Positions 25,976-39,800 of a DNA stretch of 64,000 nt are shown piece by piece. Made by a program: the position numbers and the translations under genes. Location of the stretch: NCBI GenBank assembly GCA_914767715.1, contig OU612068.1, positions 34,596,001-34,660,000 on the forward strand. Direction: 5' to 3'. Below the pieces are notes generated by a model. The model was given only the letters and a program-made list of their open reading frames with translations. It was not told the origin of the DNA and did no database searches. Within the stretch, counting starts at the first letter, position 1; the number at the start of each line of letters is the position of its first letter. The DNA comes from Membranipora membranacea (Eukaryota; Bryozoa; Gymnolaemata; Cheilostomatida; Membraniporidae).

Positions 25976-26545
25976 TGCAGTTCCCAATTTGGCTGCACAT
26001 ACACTTTTAACTGCCAATGTTGGATCATTTATCTTACCTGAAACACTTTCTGATTGGTTGGGTCATATTGACACATGAGATACGTTTACACACCATTGGC
26101 AGTAATTAAGTGATTAGACAAACCATAGCTCTCAACTTTGACAATGACCTGAGTCACTCCTCATAATTACCGAAAGCTATTCTTAGCTTTCAAGTAATTA
26201 CCTACACAAGCCTAGGAGATAACGCATGGCATACTGGGACAGATATAGGAAGGGGCTGAGAAGACAGACCACCTTGACCCTGACTTACGGATAGACCTAC
26301 TGTGCACAGATCCTACATATTATATCTGGTAATTATTGTGAACACTCAGCCTTATTTCTGATTGATATAAATCTTAGCTGGGCTGAGTTGAACCACCTTG
26401 CGATTGCTTTCAACTACGTATCACAACACATTTCAAAGCAACATCACAACAATATTTTCCAACCAATCAGAAAGTGTTAGTGTTATGATAAATGATCCAA
26501 CTTTGGCAGGTAAAAGTGTATGTGCAGCCAAATTGGGAACTGCAG
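25976..26545. mobile_element. ~570-bp MITE with ~88-bp TIRs
   Basis: The left 25976-26062 and the inverted right 26458-26545 match over about 88 bp with few differences. Both start TGCAGTTCCCAATTTGGCTG and run to TTTCTGATTGGTTGG. The ~395-bp interior has no ORF of note. Two ORFs that overlap its ends (25685-26017 minus and 26398-26634 plus) share residues only because they read the two inverted arms. No clear target duplication was found. Confidence 0.85.
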
Positions 26546-29010
26546 CTGTGCGAAATACTGTGCGAAATACTCACCCGAGTCATGCACAAAAATGGCATAC
26601 TACTACTACTGCTATGAGCTTTGTGATGTTCTAATTCTTTCTGCTGTGATTGAGTGCAGGTTAGAGATATGTTTGGACTGGTTCCACAGCAGTGAGTAAG
26701 TAATTTAGGCACATGACTTACCTAACGTACCAAAAAATATATAAATGCTTCCATCCCAACTCAACACAATGCAACCAAGGAGTTACATAACTTGTAACTA
26801 CCGACGACTAGCTAAGTAGTAAGTAAGTAATCACAAATATTAAAAAGACTAAAAAAGTTGTCCCTGAAGTGCCCCTGTAGTGTATGATCAATGATAATTG
26901 GTATGATGATGTGATCCAAGGGAGTTTACAAGTATGTATGCTGTCAGTGTGTATACATATACATGCTTTGCTTGCAACTTCCACAAGGTTCATCAAAAAT
27001 CCAATGCTCTTTGGGTAGCACCCCCAGGCACTGAACTTAAAATAACCCAGTACAAGTCAGTGCTCCCAGGAGCCCACTACAAATTGTGGTTCCCTTGAAA
27101 ACTGATGCCAATCTCCTTTTGAAAATGTCCTTGACCTTCAAAATATTTATCATTCAGAAATAGAAGCTTATAAAGTTGTCTTCTCTTTTGCATGCAAAAA
27201 GCAACTCCAAATTGTGATGCTTTGAGCAATCAAACCAGTATTTATTATTTGTACTCTAGCTTTCTTGACAATAATAGTCAAGGCAAGCTTGTGTATTTGG
27301 CTACAGGTGAACGATACTCACACATGTCGGATCACTTTCTTTGTATCACTAACATTGAATGCCGCAAAAGTGAGCTTTATCTGCAGCTCATGTCTGCCGA
27401 ACGACCAAGTGACCAAGTCAACCACACAGTATAATTCCATCTGTATACTTGCATTGACGGACGCCATTTTTAAACATAGTAATATCAAAACTCATTTTGA
27501 ATTATCTGCCCGTGCCTGATTGAAAAAATGGATAGTGGCCGATTATTGGACCAAGTAACCATAGAATCATGGATAAGACTAATATGGCCACCATGTATTT
27601 ACTTCATTAGTCACATCATACATGTCACCCAAGCACCTGTATACATGTCACCCATACATGTCACCCATACATGTCACCCAAGCACCTGTATACATGTCAC
27701 ATCATACATACATGTCACCCAAGCACCTGTTAAATGGTCATAATTTTATTGCCTAATGTTATTATTAACTTACACCTCATTCCGCTCGCTAGGTTCCTAG
27801 CCACTTTATTTTTCTCTCAAAAGACAAACACCACTCTATTCAAATTACTCTTAACTGTGTACATTATGGGGAAGGCTTTTGTAATTTGTAGCTGCGAGAG
27901 ATAGTTGCTGTTTGACCTTGTAAAATAGCCATGCTGGCTATGCATTTGATGCATGAGCATGTTGTTGTTAGTCAGTCAGCAATGTCTGATGGTTTGCGAT
28001 TCTGATCCAGGATGCTAGTTCAGTATCACAGGGATACGATATCAGCTTAGCTTACTAAACAGAGGACCATGACTATGTTAATTAGCAAAAGGAGAACATA
28101 ACAAATTACTTCCTTGTTCTTCAGCTGTATATTGTAGAGACTCACAACTAAAAGCTACACTGTGAGACTCTGCGAAACCTCACTGGTGATCTTTTACTAA
28201 TTTTAGATACTTTCCCTAATGATGAGTTTATCAGTACTGTTTATTGATGATAAGAATATTTGATTACAACCATTAGAACTGGAATTATAGAATGTTTACA
28301 GTCATGATTTGGTGGCCACTTTTAAATCCACCAGGGGCGTACAAACTCTAGAAAATGTCCGGGACTGTTCCTCCATGTTATACTGATCAGCACTTGGTTG
28401 CCAAAAAAATCTTGCAGACCTGAACACTTACCTAGCCATGTGATGTCAGCAAAATGTTGGGAAAGATAAAAGCGATACACACCACCGCCTTCATATGGGC
28501 TGATTTCCTCCAACCCCAACAAAGACCATGTGCGCCACAAAGGACTTGCCAGGCCAAAAGCCAGAGCAGCGCTGCTAGGAAAAAGTCTGTTTTTCCCTTT
28601 TTTGTAGCAGTTAGTACTATAAGTATTAATTGTTATTATCACAATTTTTCTTAGATCTGCACTTGTCAATTTTTTATGTAAAAAAATTGTGCGAAAGGTA
28701 ACACTAATATTCTGAATTGTAACAAATGATCTTAAATGTATACTGTTTGCATTGCAATGGGTACCTGATCAGTGAAATAAAGTGCATTTACATATTATAA
28801 TTCAAAATTGATATCAATGCTTTGTAAAACAATTCAACAATATATCCTCACATCTAACAGCTAGAGTATAACCATTTCTGTACAAGAGTATTGATTGCAA
28901 ATAAGCAGCGAGCGTGAGCGACCATTATTTTCCTGCAGAATAATTCTTAAATAGACTTTAATAATAATCATCATTTAACCTGATTTAACATTAGATGAAC
29001 TGAGAGTCAT
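26546..29010. other. Intergenic region with a small tandem repeat
   Basis: No gene was recognised. At about 27615-27730 the units CATACATGTCACCC and AAGCACCTGT(A/T) are repeated several times, a simple minisatellite. The remaining ORFs are short and lack motifs or splice context. Confidence 0.5.
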
Positions 29011-30017
29011 CTACACCTGATTTAGAAGATTGTTCTTAGTGTCATCATTAGTCTCTTTTTTCTCTGGCTCTACTATTTTCACCTGCTGGCGTCGTATTCT
29101 GAAGTATCTATTTATCGGAGTTACCCGCTCCAAAGTCAAGTCCATAACCTCCGGGTGAAAAGGCGATCGAGTTATATTCTCCTGATAATTAGAAAAGAGA
29201 CGTGTTATGAAATGAACTGCATAAAGGAATTTTACTGAGAATAAAGGTGTTTGTAGAACACTCAGCTACAACATTTGGCTGTATCAGGTTCACCACTTTG
29301 CTATTGAGTTGTGGATGAAAGCAAAAGACAAGATCATGCAAAATACTTTCAGAATATTAGATCTGAATGGACTTTTGTCTGTAACCTCTGATTTTGTTCG
29401 CAGTTTGGAGGGCATTCTACATAGTAAGGTAATGAGGTATTATTGTATTAGGCATCAGAAGTTTATCTCGAGGAGTCGTCTTTACACTTTAACACCTTAG
29501 TTAGCTTTATGTTCATATCCTTACATTACAGTTTACAGTTGAACGGCCCAAACCAGGCCAATTTAGAAAATATAATTGATCAGTGTTTGCTGCTGAGAGA
29601 AATGACTGCAACATAGCCTTAGAAGCGCACCAAGTTTATTTTAAAGACCTATATACATGTTGAACTATAATACACCGAGCCTATTTATGCATATGATATA
29701 ATATAAATAGCAGAAGAATGCTGGTTTATATATTATATAAACCAGCATTTTTCTGCATTATGGGTACACACCTCACACACCTCCGCACTCAAGAGAGGTC
29801 ATGCAATTAAACACAAGAGTATAAATATGTTGTGGAGAAAAAACCACTTTGAATGAGTTGTTTGCTGGAACGTTCAGTCTCTACTCACCTTTACTCTGGC
29901 ACAGCTGCAGGACAGGGAGCAAAGAGAACATGCTTTACATAGTATTGCTATTATCCCAACACCAAGAAACACACCCAGAAAACAGATTACAACTATTGCA
30001 ACTACAAAGTTCTCCAT
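29011..30017 (-). CDS. Small single-pass membrane protein, two exons, 99 aa
   Basis: Exon 1 is 30017-29889 and exon 2 is 29181-29011 (stop TAG). The intron is GT-AG (GTGAGTAG donor, TTATCAG acceptor) and in phase 0. The first ATG is followed by a strong hydrophobic segment (residues 4-26, starting FVVAIVVICF). A cysteine cluster follows (C27, C30, C33, C37, C39), the usual place for palmitoylation. The tail is basic and then acidic (RYFRIRRQQV, then EPEKKETNDD). This predicts a type III-like protein with a ~70-residue cytoplasmic tail. A splice acceptor at about 30057 and a donor GTAAGTG at about 30370 suggest a 5' UTR exon at roughly 30371-30470. I do not recognise the family. The length of matched frame in both exons and the good splice sites support a real gene. 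Confidence 0.65.
29716..29750. repeat. Short palindrome in the small membrane-protein intron
   Basis: AATGCTGGTTTATAT is followed, after a 3-bp centre, by ATATAAACCAGCATT. It is a 15-bp-arm inverted repeat of the kind left by miniature elements. Confidence 0.75.
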
Positions 30018-30470
30018 CTTCGCTTGTGATATCCCTGAGCTGTCACTGACTTTTTACTGAAAGCAAGCGTTACATAAAAACTTATACTATTTTGTAACAT
30101 AAGTACGTAACTTTTGTAAGAAATATTTACTCCAAAATTTATTGTAGACTTTCCAGGTGAAGAAGAACATCACATATAATTTTGTTAATTTGTTTTTAAT
30201 GCTTTAATACAGCTTCATTTTAATAAGCTATATGAAGCTCTTATTGTGAAAAAGGTTTTTTACTCATTAAACAACACCAGGATCTTTGGTAGAAGCCAAA
30301 GAGGGGATGTTGTATTGAGCGATCGTTTTACTAAACAAGGAGTCCTCTGACCTGAGTCAGTATCACTTACCATCAGCTGTTTATACCCGCTTCCTCCTCT
30401 CCATTCACTAATGATCCGACGATTTCTCTGATTTTGAGTGATGTGAAAAAACTAGCGAGATTGGTCAGTG

Positions 30471-33400
30471 AGTCCTAGCACCAGCTGTCAACATGAGGTC
30501 AAATCATTAAATCATTACCAAAACATCGGATTGAGCAGCAAATATGCACCCTGCACCTCTCGGCTCTAACACCATGCTGAAAAATAGCTCAACAGTAAAG
30601 ATCATGTTTTTATATACTTGTTTCTATAGACCGAGCTCACTCATTGAGAGTGTATCGATGAATAGCAAATTAAACAAAACCAACTGACTCTCAGTTTTCA
30701 TAAACAGCATTTAAAAAGGGATTAACAATTGTGTCATTTAATTTCAAGGTGGCAAATCCGGTGTGATATTTGAGAGTGGAAAGTTTACATATTCTGGGAT
30801 ACCTACAGGGTACCCAGTCATCTATCCATATGTGTTTGGGCCTGGGCCAAGTCTTTAAAGGCCACCTACAAGACCCTGAATTACATATGCTATCGGCACA
30901 TATCCGATATGCTGATTTATATTTGGACAAGCATGTTCTCATAACATAAATTTTAGTTAATTCGTTGACAGAGTTTTAACAGTTACAGCCGCAAAAATAC
31001 AGTGGGAGCCAACTCCTTATTGACAAAAATATTTTCCTGCAAACCCCGCCCAGCTTTTCAACCTCCAGAAACTGATTATCTCAATTTTGTCACTCATCTA
31101 TTTACATATGATATTGGAAAGCTCAACCCAGCTGTGTCTTTCATTTGAATGCGGCCAAAGAATTCCTTACTAGTGCTTGCATTTGTCAATCTGCATCATA
31201 CAGGCGTGAAATTAAGATTTGCTCTAAGAGGTCAGATAAACAGCATCCTCATGCTGGAACTTTCTACTGAGCATCACGAGAAAACTCAGGCCAATCTCTT
31301 ATATGTGGTTAATGACCAGATCCATGGTCTAAAATTACATTGTGGGATAATTTCACTGTGTCACGATAATAGCTGTATATATAAACAGCAGTGCAATGTA
31401 AGGACCAAGCCAGGATACTCTAATCACTTTACACCCACATAATATGGTGAGATGAGAGGACAAAGTGTTGTAGCTGAGAAGTATCTGCATCAACTTTGCT
31501 GCTTCGTTTGAACAACCCAAAAAAATGAATAGCACTTACTCGGCAGAGCTGGCATACAGGCAATCGTCCATTCATTAACGATATGGTAGCTTGTTACACT
31601 TGTTGTTTATAAAACTAAGGACAGGAAAATTTCATTTTTCAAAAGAATTAAATTCTTATGGATATTTGGCAGCGCTTGTATTAATAGCTTTTAAGTCTTT
31701 AATTGCCGCTATTTACAATGGATCATAGATTACTTTGTATTACATGTTTTCTTTGCTGCTAATGTCATGCCAAGAATGTTTGAACTAATTTTCAGAGTCT
31801 TAATTTAATCTGAGATTGTTTATTATCAGGTTTAGAGACACGAAATCAAATAAGATCGTTCACACCCGGGATAGAAAAGCTCCATTCACATCTTGTACGG
31901 AACTAGAGCTTTTGTTTTCTCTAGAAGCATGCAGATGATCCTATTACATGGTCTGCACTCAGAGATGAAATCCCCCAAGTGGCCTCTTAATAATACTACA
32001 GTTGGCCTCAGCAATGCCTATTTCTGCCAAAAAATTCTCAATCCACAATTTGTTGTGGGGGTTTGTAGCGTTTGTTGCGGGGGTTTGTAGCGTTTGTTGT
32101 GGGTGTTGGTAGCATTTATCGTCGAGGTTGGTAGCGATTAAGGTCTAGCACTGTTAGTGGGGTTGGTGATGTTTATATTGGCATCAGCAGCTGGAGTAAA
32201 CTTGAAACAGATTGCTAAATAAAGTTATAGTTGTTTAACAGGGACACCGACCAGTCACACCATATGGTGGGTAGCCTGACCCTTAGAGTACTTTTAGCGG
32301 TTGGTTACTGATACGTGACACGGAAAACCCCTCGGTTGTAGCTCTGAAAGGAACAGTTTGATTGTCTGAATTATGTCCACACCTCCAGATGGTGCCCTCC
32401 TGTAGAGATATCTTTATATGGTTGTTTGGGGTTGAGAGTGCATGTTGGAGCTGATCTGATAGAGGCTAAGGAAATTAACCAAGGTGATGAGTGGGCGGAA
32501 AAGATTCGTCATCAATGTATTATTGTACCATTTGGTGGCAGAATCCCAACACCCTTATGGGTGTGAAAATAACAATCCAGAGACAAATGTTGTAATTGAT
32601 AATTCATAGGATAATACATTGCTACTCCTTGTATTGGCTGGTACTTGGTGTATTTATGTTTATCATGTAGCTCAGGGTATTAGGTAGTTCTTGCTGAATC
32701 ATGGTGAATGGAAAAATTGCAATTGTATACAGATGTTTGAAGTTATTCATCTTTACCCATGAATCGTCCTCCAGGCAGTTGATCTTATTGTATATATAAC
32801 GCTCGTCACCCTGACAGTATCAATATATCAGCAGTCACAGTGACCAACAGCGATGGTGGTGGTATGATGAGTGGTCCTGATCTGATGGCTGTTGTCTCCA
32901 CCACCAAACAGCCATCAGATCTGTACCAACAAATTGGCTAGAGTAATAGTTGGAATGCTGATAATATTTTTATAGAGTTATTCTAAAAGTGTGCAGATAA
33001 CAATGGTTGTTATGGGTAACTTGAGATACTCTATCGCATGGCAAAAGTCGTAATTATTCCTCATTACAGAGATTTCTGGTCTGTGGGTACCACAGCATGT
33101 CCCCTGTTGTCAAATACATCATCAGCTTGAATCGATAACTGCAGCATCTAATTAGAAAAAAAAATTTCCACTCCTGTAACTTTTGTGGAATTTTCTTTTA
33201 TCTTTCTCTATAGTTTGAGTTACATCCTTTTATATACATAATGAAAGCCTTTTCCTTGGCTCAGCTGCCAAAAGTCTGTTTGTGATAACTAATACCACAT
33301 CATTGCATGTGGAGAAAATTATGATAAATATACTTATAACTTATACTTTGAGTGCTTGATTCTAAGCTATGACGCAAAAAAAAGTGTATCATGAAGGTAT

Positions 33401-33773
33401 ATCTTCTTTAGTTAACCGCAAACGGCACAACAGAAACTACAACACAATTACTCATTACCATGTTAATATTGTCTAGCTGTAGATGTAAGTATGTAGGTAT
33501 AACCAGGGGGGGGACATCCCACCCTCCCTGGTATAACATGTACTAACGAAAATGCACAGGCTTATTAGGAGTTGTGTTACCGCAATATTGTAGCAAAAAT
33601 ATATTATATACAAGTTTACTCTGAATACAAAAGAGATATGTACAAAAAAACTTGACATGATTAACTGTCATAAATTGTATATACACATTTGTCCTGCTTT
33701 TTGACCGGTGATTGATCAAAATTTCATATCACATCGAAATAATTGGACAATTCCAGTCGCATCTTTTAAAAAA
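30471..33773. other. Intergenic region, no gene supported
   Basis: It contains scattered short ORFs without motifs. At about 32045-32140 a TTTGTTG(T/C)GGGGGTTTGTAGCG unit is repeated imperfectly. A small hairpin lies at 32879-32921 (GATCTGATGGCTGTT / AACAGCCATCAGATC). Confidence 0.45.
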
Positions 33774-34412
33774 CTATGACAAAATGTTTTGCAGAAATGT
33801 TTTCAGCCCTTTAGATTTTTGTTTTGTTTTGAGACTATTTGATTGACTGTCTCGTACTGGAGATCTGGTTTGCTTTGGGCAGGAGCTGATAACACCACAT
33901 GTGCACTCACACTTACATGGCTTAGAGGGTTTGTATTTGGGTTCTCCTGATAAGTTTCTTACCCTGCTTTTGGAGTAACCATCAAAATCTTTCAGGTCAC
34001 TATCTGATTTCCTCCGTGTATTATTTGCTTTCTCCGGACCACGTTGCCCTGGTACAGCTACAGAGTGTCTGGTTTGACTAGGTTTTATAGGAACGTCTTT
34101 ATCGCATGCAGTTTTCACATTGTTGTTGAGATCGGCTTTACACTTAGATGATCCCGTGTGCAGCTCGATGACAGCTGAGGTTGTGTATGCACACTGGAAC
34201 GCCGTCTGCTCACCATAATATATATCAAATGCTTTTCGTTCCTTTTCTGAAGAGCAGTGTGGGTAGTTCTCATGTCCTGGACTGACCATGATGAGCTTAG
34301 GAGGGTCCATGAAGTTATCGTGTAGGTCAGGGTGTGTGTCAGAACAGAAATTCCACATGTCAGAGCACATACCGTCAGAAGTACAAGATATCACATCTGT
34401 AGCAAACGCCAT
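33774..34412 (-). CDS. Orphan 212-aa protein with Cys-rich tail
   Basis: This is an uninterrupted ORF of 212 codons, long for this AT-rich sequence. The ATG sits two bases after a good splice acceptor (TTTGCAG, exon edge 34414), so a 5' UTR intron is likely. The N-terminal half is mixed with several Cys and His (SCTSDGMCSDMW, HENYPHCSSE). The middle is basic and Ser-rich (TRRKSDSDLK). A cluster CKCECTCG lies near residues 166-173. The Lys-rich tail ends LKTFLQNILS. There is no signal peptide or membrane segment. I recognise no domain. It may be a lineage-specific gene or one coding exon of a larger gene. Confidence 0.5.
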   Translation of the reverse strand: MAFATDVISCTSDGMCSDMWNFCSDTHPDLHDNFMDPPKLIMVSPGHENYPHCSSEKERKAFDIYYGEQTAFQCAYTTSAVIELHTGSSKCKADLNNNVKTACDKDVPIKPSQTRHSVAVPGQRGPEKANNTRRKSDSDLKDFDGYSKSRVRNLSGEPKYKPSKPCKCECTCGVISSCPKQTRSPVRDSQSNSLKTKQKSKGLKTFLQNILS

Positions 34413-34414
34413 TC

Positions 34415-36896
34415 CTGCAAATACAGATTTTTAATCAATGAAGCTGTTTTAAGACATGCAATTGGTAGGGCAGCAAACTTGATTTTAAGATCCTAACTGC
34501 ATCTCCTCATTCCAAGTTAATAATTCAGAGCACAGAGCATCCTTAACCAATCAGAGTCCGACAGTGAGAAAAAGGTGATACCAAACATTAGCTTACAGAA
34601 GACCAAGGTTATCCACAATACTTGGTACATCACAGTACCTGTGTACAGCTAAGGAAGCTGTCATGTCTCACCTTTATAAGCGCCGCTGTCACGTTAGGAT
34701 AAAATGAAGCTGATGCGTTCTTCCTTCACAGCAGCAAGACTATATAGTGATATGAATCTTACTGAGCTTCAACTGATATTCCTGTCCAGTATTTAACTTA
34801 GCTGCTAGGCGCTGGTTTTCCATTGAATAAAGGACTTCAGTACAGTAGCTGGGTTAACTCTTTTATTATTCTTAATGCAGCAGAAAATTAGCTGTGATAA
34901 AAGGTCATTCAAATAAAACAATCAAATTCTGTTTCTTGAACATGAGCTGCCATTCACACCTGAGATTTTAGGAAATGAGTAAACCTGACTAAGTGATATT
35001 AGAATAATCTACGTCATCAGTCTACAAACATGCTAACAACTATGGGCAGCTGCCTCTGCAGTCTTGATTTAACCTGTTCTATGCAACAGAGCTGAGGCTA
35101 TGTCGCTCTATTATTTACTCAATTATTTCGCAATAACATACTGTTGTTTGCATTCAGAAAATCCATGTGAAAATAAAACACAAAATGGAAAGACCAGTAG
35201 GGATCCCAAAAATAAGTTCCTGATTTATTGCCAAACAGTAATCACTCTCATGTTTTTGATCTAAATCCGATACAAAATATAAAATAAACATTTGCTCCAT
35301 ATTTACTTTTGATACTTAATTTGAAATTAATTAGTTTTCACGATTGGTCATGGAATGGAAGTAACTCAACTCATGGTGGCCCATGATGACTCAATGTTAT
35401 AAACCATGATTAATCCTAGCAGCTAGCAATGAATATAAACTCCAAGTTAGCAAGACACTGACAAACGAGTTAGAGAAAATAAAGGAATTTTACCTCATCT
35501 TTGCAATATTGCATAGGGTTTCAAATGATTCAGAATGAAAGTAAGTAAAAAATAACGACTACTTGGTAAAGCTGGTGGGATGGAATTATAAAGCCTGAAA
35601 GTAAGCCATATGCTCATTCAAAAAATTGATGTGATTAGTTTGTAATTATTGTTTTCACGACAACTCGTCATGAGGAAAAAACGCTGAGTTATGAAAATTT
35701 TTGTTCTCACCTCGGATACGACAAATACATAAGATCATAACATTCAAGGTGGTCATTATCTGATTTAATAAATAATGTGTGAGCTGAGTTTATCCTTAAT
35801 GTCCTCTTAGTTCTATGCATACTGTAAGCAGGCAGTGGTCAACCTATACTCTGTGTAACCAGACAGTGGTCACACTATACTCTGCGTAGTATGGTGTCCT
35901 CATGATGCTGACATGAGGGTAAGGGATTTTGGAACACAGTATTTTGTGATATTCTTTAGGAAAATGTTTGACGACAAGATTTATACCTTAATCAACTTTT
36001 TCCTTTCACTTCACAAAAAGCATAGATTGCACTTGTAGAAATTTGTGGACGAAGACATTTGAGGATGACCACTTATATCGAACTCCAAACTCAAGTTCCC
36101 ACCCCAATACTGTAATGCAGCTAATTTGTTGTATTCAGATATTGCTATGAATCTATAAAGCTACAACGTCTAGACTTACTTCTTTTATAATATACTTGTA
36201 AGAAGTTCTCGTCTTTGTCTAGTCTTACATTCATTTGCAACCTTCCACCTGTGCAATCTCTGGCAGCAGCAAACACAATTTTAGGGTTTTCTATTCTTCT
36301 ATTTTAATTTCAGTTTTATATAAACGTGATTTAAAAAGAGAATACGCTGGAGGTAACCTGGGCAGGCCGGGCAACAATTAGCACACAGAAAGGATGAAAT
36401 TGTTTGCTCCTCTTGACATTAAAGATGACAACTCCTTCATTTTAATTGCAGAAAATAAACGAAACTGAGTCGCTACTTTAGAGAATTTGTATTGGCTAGC
36501 TACAATTTTTTCTCACTCATCAAACAAACGCAAGACTGCTGTGTATGAGAGGAGTGACTGGCACAGGATTGATCTAATGAAAACAGTCTCATTCATATAC
36601 ACTCAAGGCTAGTAGTAACTGGTCTGTCAAGATTCACTCAGGTAATTGTCTAGTTGTGGAAAGATCTTACATTTGAAGTAATTTGTATGTATGTAAGTTT
36701 ACTACATTTTTAAAATTATGTGTGTCACATCATCAGGGAGGGTCACATACACACTTACTAGCCTGTCTTGACAAGCTTGCCAAGACAGGCTAGTCATATA
36801 CATGGTGGTGTATTTATTCTAGTAAGTAGGTAGGCCTAACTTACTAACAAAGTGTGTCCAAGAAATAAGTCAGTCCTTTCTACACAAGCAATCACC
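34415..36896. other. Intergenic region between orphan gene and LINE
   Basis: No gene was seen. A 14-bp-arm hairpin with an ACAAGCTTGC centre lies at 36757-36794 (ACTAGCCTGTCTTG / CAAGACAGGCTAGT). A short duplication around CAGTGGTCA...CTATACTCTG is at about 35830-35890. Confidence 0.45.
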
Positions 36897-39800
36897 CTAC
36901 TTTTACTTTTACTTTTCTGTGTGAGTCCGGACAGTTCCTTCTGCAGGCTGTATTGACAGACATCTGATAGGTCATCTCATACTAGCTGGTTACATTTCAC
37001 GATACCCTTGAACTGGTCAGTATCATCAGTCTGTACAGTCGTGCCTGGCAAGCTGTTCCACATCCGGACAGTAGAAGGAAAGAAAGAGTGTAGATGATGA
37101 TTGGTCCTAGAACCAGGTACTAGGTAGCAGTGGTCTTCTCCTCTAGGATGAGCAGTGAGAGGAATAGGGATGTCCACCTGAGTGTGGTAGGCTTTGTGGA
37201 ATAGTGTCAATTTCAGTTCTTTCCGCCTTTGCTGTAATGGCGGCCATTCTAGCTCGTCCAACATGTTGGAAACACTGCTTTTGCGACCGAAGTTGCTGGT
37301 GACAAATCGAGCAGCTTTCCGTTGGACAGCCTCTAGACGTGTGACATCTTTCTTGGTGTAGGGGTCCCACACACTCACAGCATATTCGAGTTTGGGACGG
37401 ACAAGTGCTTGGTATGCCAGAGTTTTAGTTTTTCGAGGACAGTGGCTGATATTCCTCTGCAGAAAGGCGAGTTTACTGAATGCTCTTGATGTTACAGCAC
37501 TGATATGGGGAGACCAAGAGAGGTTGGATGAAATAGTCACTCTCAAGTACTTTGCAGAGCTCACTCTCTCTAGTTTGTGTTCTCTCATAAAATAGGAGGT
37601 GTCAGTAGGTTTTTTCTTTAGTGTGACAGAAAGTTGGATGCATTTTTCAAGATGAAACTGCATCTCCCAGTCTTTCTCCCACTTCAGAAGGTTGTCAAGA
37701 TCAGCTTGTAGTTTGTCATGGTCGTCATCAGATTTGATCTCCCTGTATAGTATACAGTCGTCTGCAAATAGGCGTATGTTAGAATGGTTTGTGTACTTGG
37801 GCAGGTCATTGATGTAGAGTAGGAACAACAGTGGCCCAAGTACACTCCCCTGTGGAACACCTGAGGACACTTCACTTCTACCGGAGCTCACACCATCGAC
37901 CACGACTTCCTGGGTACGGTTTGAGAGGAACGATGTAATCCAGCTATGTACCTGAGGACTGATACCATATCTTTGTAGCTTGGCTAGGAGAAGGTGATGA
38001 GGTACCTTATCAAAGGCTTTAGAAAAGTCTAAGAGTATCACATCACATTGGCCCCTGTCTTCAATAGTGCTGACAAAGTCGGTAATTCTTGAGACTAGTT
38101 GAGTCTCACAAGAACGCCTCTGTCTAAAACCGTGTTGTTCACTGCATAATATGCCATACCTCTCGAGATGTCGGTTTACTTGACTTGAGATGATATGTTC
38201 CATCACTTAGCAGACTATTGAGGTTAAGGAAACTGGTCGATAGTTTTCCGCCTTTTCTCTATCTCCTTTCTTAAATATTGGACTCACATTGGCATGGCGC
38301 CAGTCATCAGGTACCTGACGCAGACTCCTGTCATAGATGAGTTTCAGAGTTGGTGCAATCTCAGATGCTACCGGTTGCAAGAGTTTAGGTGTCAGACCAT
38401 CAGGACCAGGGGCTTTGTTCATTTTCAGGTTACTGAGTAGTTTCGTTACTCCCTCTATGGTGATGGTGAATTGAGTCATCATTAGATGTTGCGGCGTTTC
38501 TTGTACTGGTGTGGTGTTCTTCCTAGCGAATACTGATGTAAACTGGGCATTTAGCAGGGAAGCTTTCTCTTTGCCATCGGTCACGGCATTCCCAATGCGA
38601 TCCTTGAGAGTATCTATACCAACATTCTCTGATAGTCTGCTTTTAATATAGGACCAGAACCTCTTATTAAAGATCTGCGGGTGGTCACCACTTTCGTCGG
38701 TCATCAGTTCATTCAGGAACTGATTATATTATGTTTGCTTGGCTAACAGCCTCGTTTTCTGTTTTACAGCCTTGTAGGTTTCCCAATCTGATGGTTTATT
38801 GGTTTGGCGAGCTCTTCGGAAGTTCTTTTTCTTGGTACGAGAGAGCTGCTTAATAGATGTAGTGATCCATGGCTAGTGGTGTTTTACCGATGCTGTTTTG
38901 CTAGGTACACATCTGTCCTGAATGGCTCTGATTTCTCTAAGGAAGTAGTTCCAGATGCTATTGATATTAGTATCTTCTCGAAACTTTCTTATCATCTTGT
39001 GCTCTAGATCTTCTGTTTCTTTTTTGAGCTTAGCGTGATCAGCTCTATTCCATAAGTAGAGGCTTTCGGCGTTGAGCTATAAGACGGTTTTCAGTCATGA
39101 CTCTATGGTGATCACTGAAACCGGGCTCAATGTGGCATTTAATCATCAATGCTGGTCTGTTGGTGAAAAAGAGGTCAAGGATATTTTGCTCTCTGGTAGG
39201 TGAATCAACCATTTGAGACAGTCCACAGGTGTGCATCATATCGAGATACCTTTGATTTAGTTCTGTTGGATATTGATGGCCTGTGATTGTCCCGGTCCGC
39301 CAGCATATATCGGGGAGGTTGAAATCTCCTCCTATCCATACACTAGCTTTCTTTCGTCTCCTCTGTATCTTTTCAATAGTAGTACATAGTGATGTTGTGT
39401 AGTTGATATCTCTGTTTGTTGGGCGGTAAACTGAGCCTACAATTAAAGCTGGTTTACCCTTCTGAGTGTTTACTATGATGAATACTGCTTCAAGGTCTTT
39501 GCTAGTCTCCAGCTGTTCACAGGTGAACTCTGTCTTTATTGCAATCAGGGCCCCACCATGACTACTACCTATTCTGTCAGATCGATAGACATTATAATCT
39601 GATGGAAAAATCTCAGAGGAGGAGATAGAGCTATTTAACCAAGTTTCACAGCCAGCAATTATATCAGGCTTCTCCGCATCAATGAAGTTCAGTAAATCTG
39701 CCTTCTTATTATTGATACTTTGAAAATTGGCTATGTGAAAGGTCACCGGTCGTCTGTAGTGTCTCTTCTGTTTATTTTCAGACTGGTCTCTCTTCGAAGA

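Noticed and set aside
25685-26017. 110-codon minus-strand ORF with a proline-rich stretch
   Set aside because: It runs through a poly-G/C tract and into a MITE arm. The same residues appear in an ORF on the other arm, so it is repeat-derived.
31149-31442. 97-codon plus-strand ORF
   Set aside because: No domain, no neighbours in phase and no splice support.
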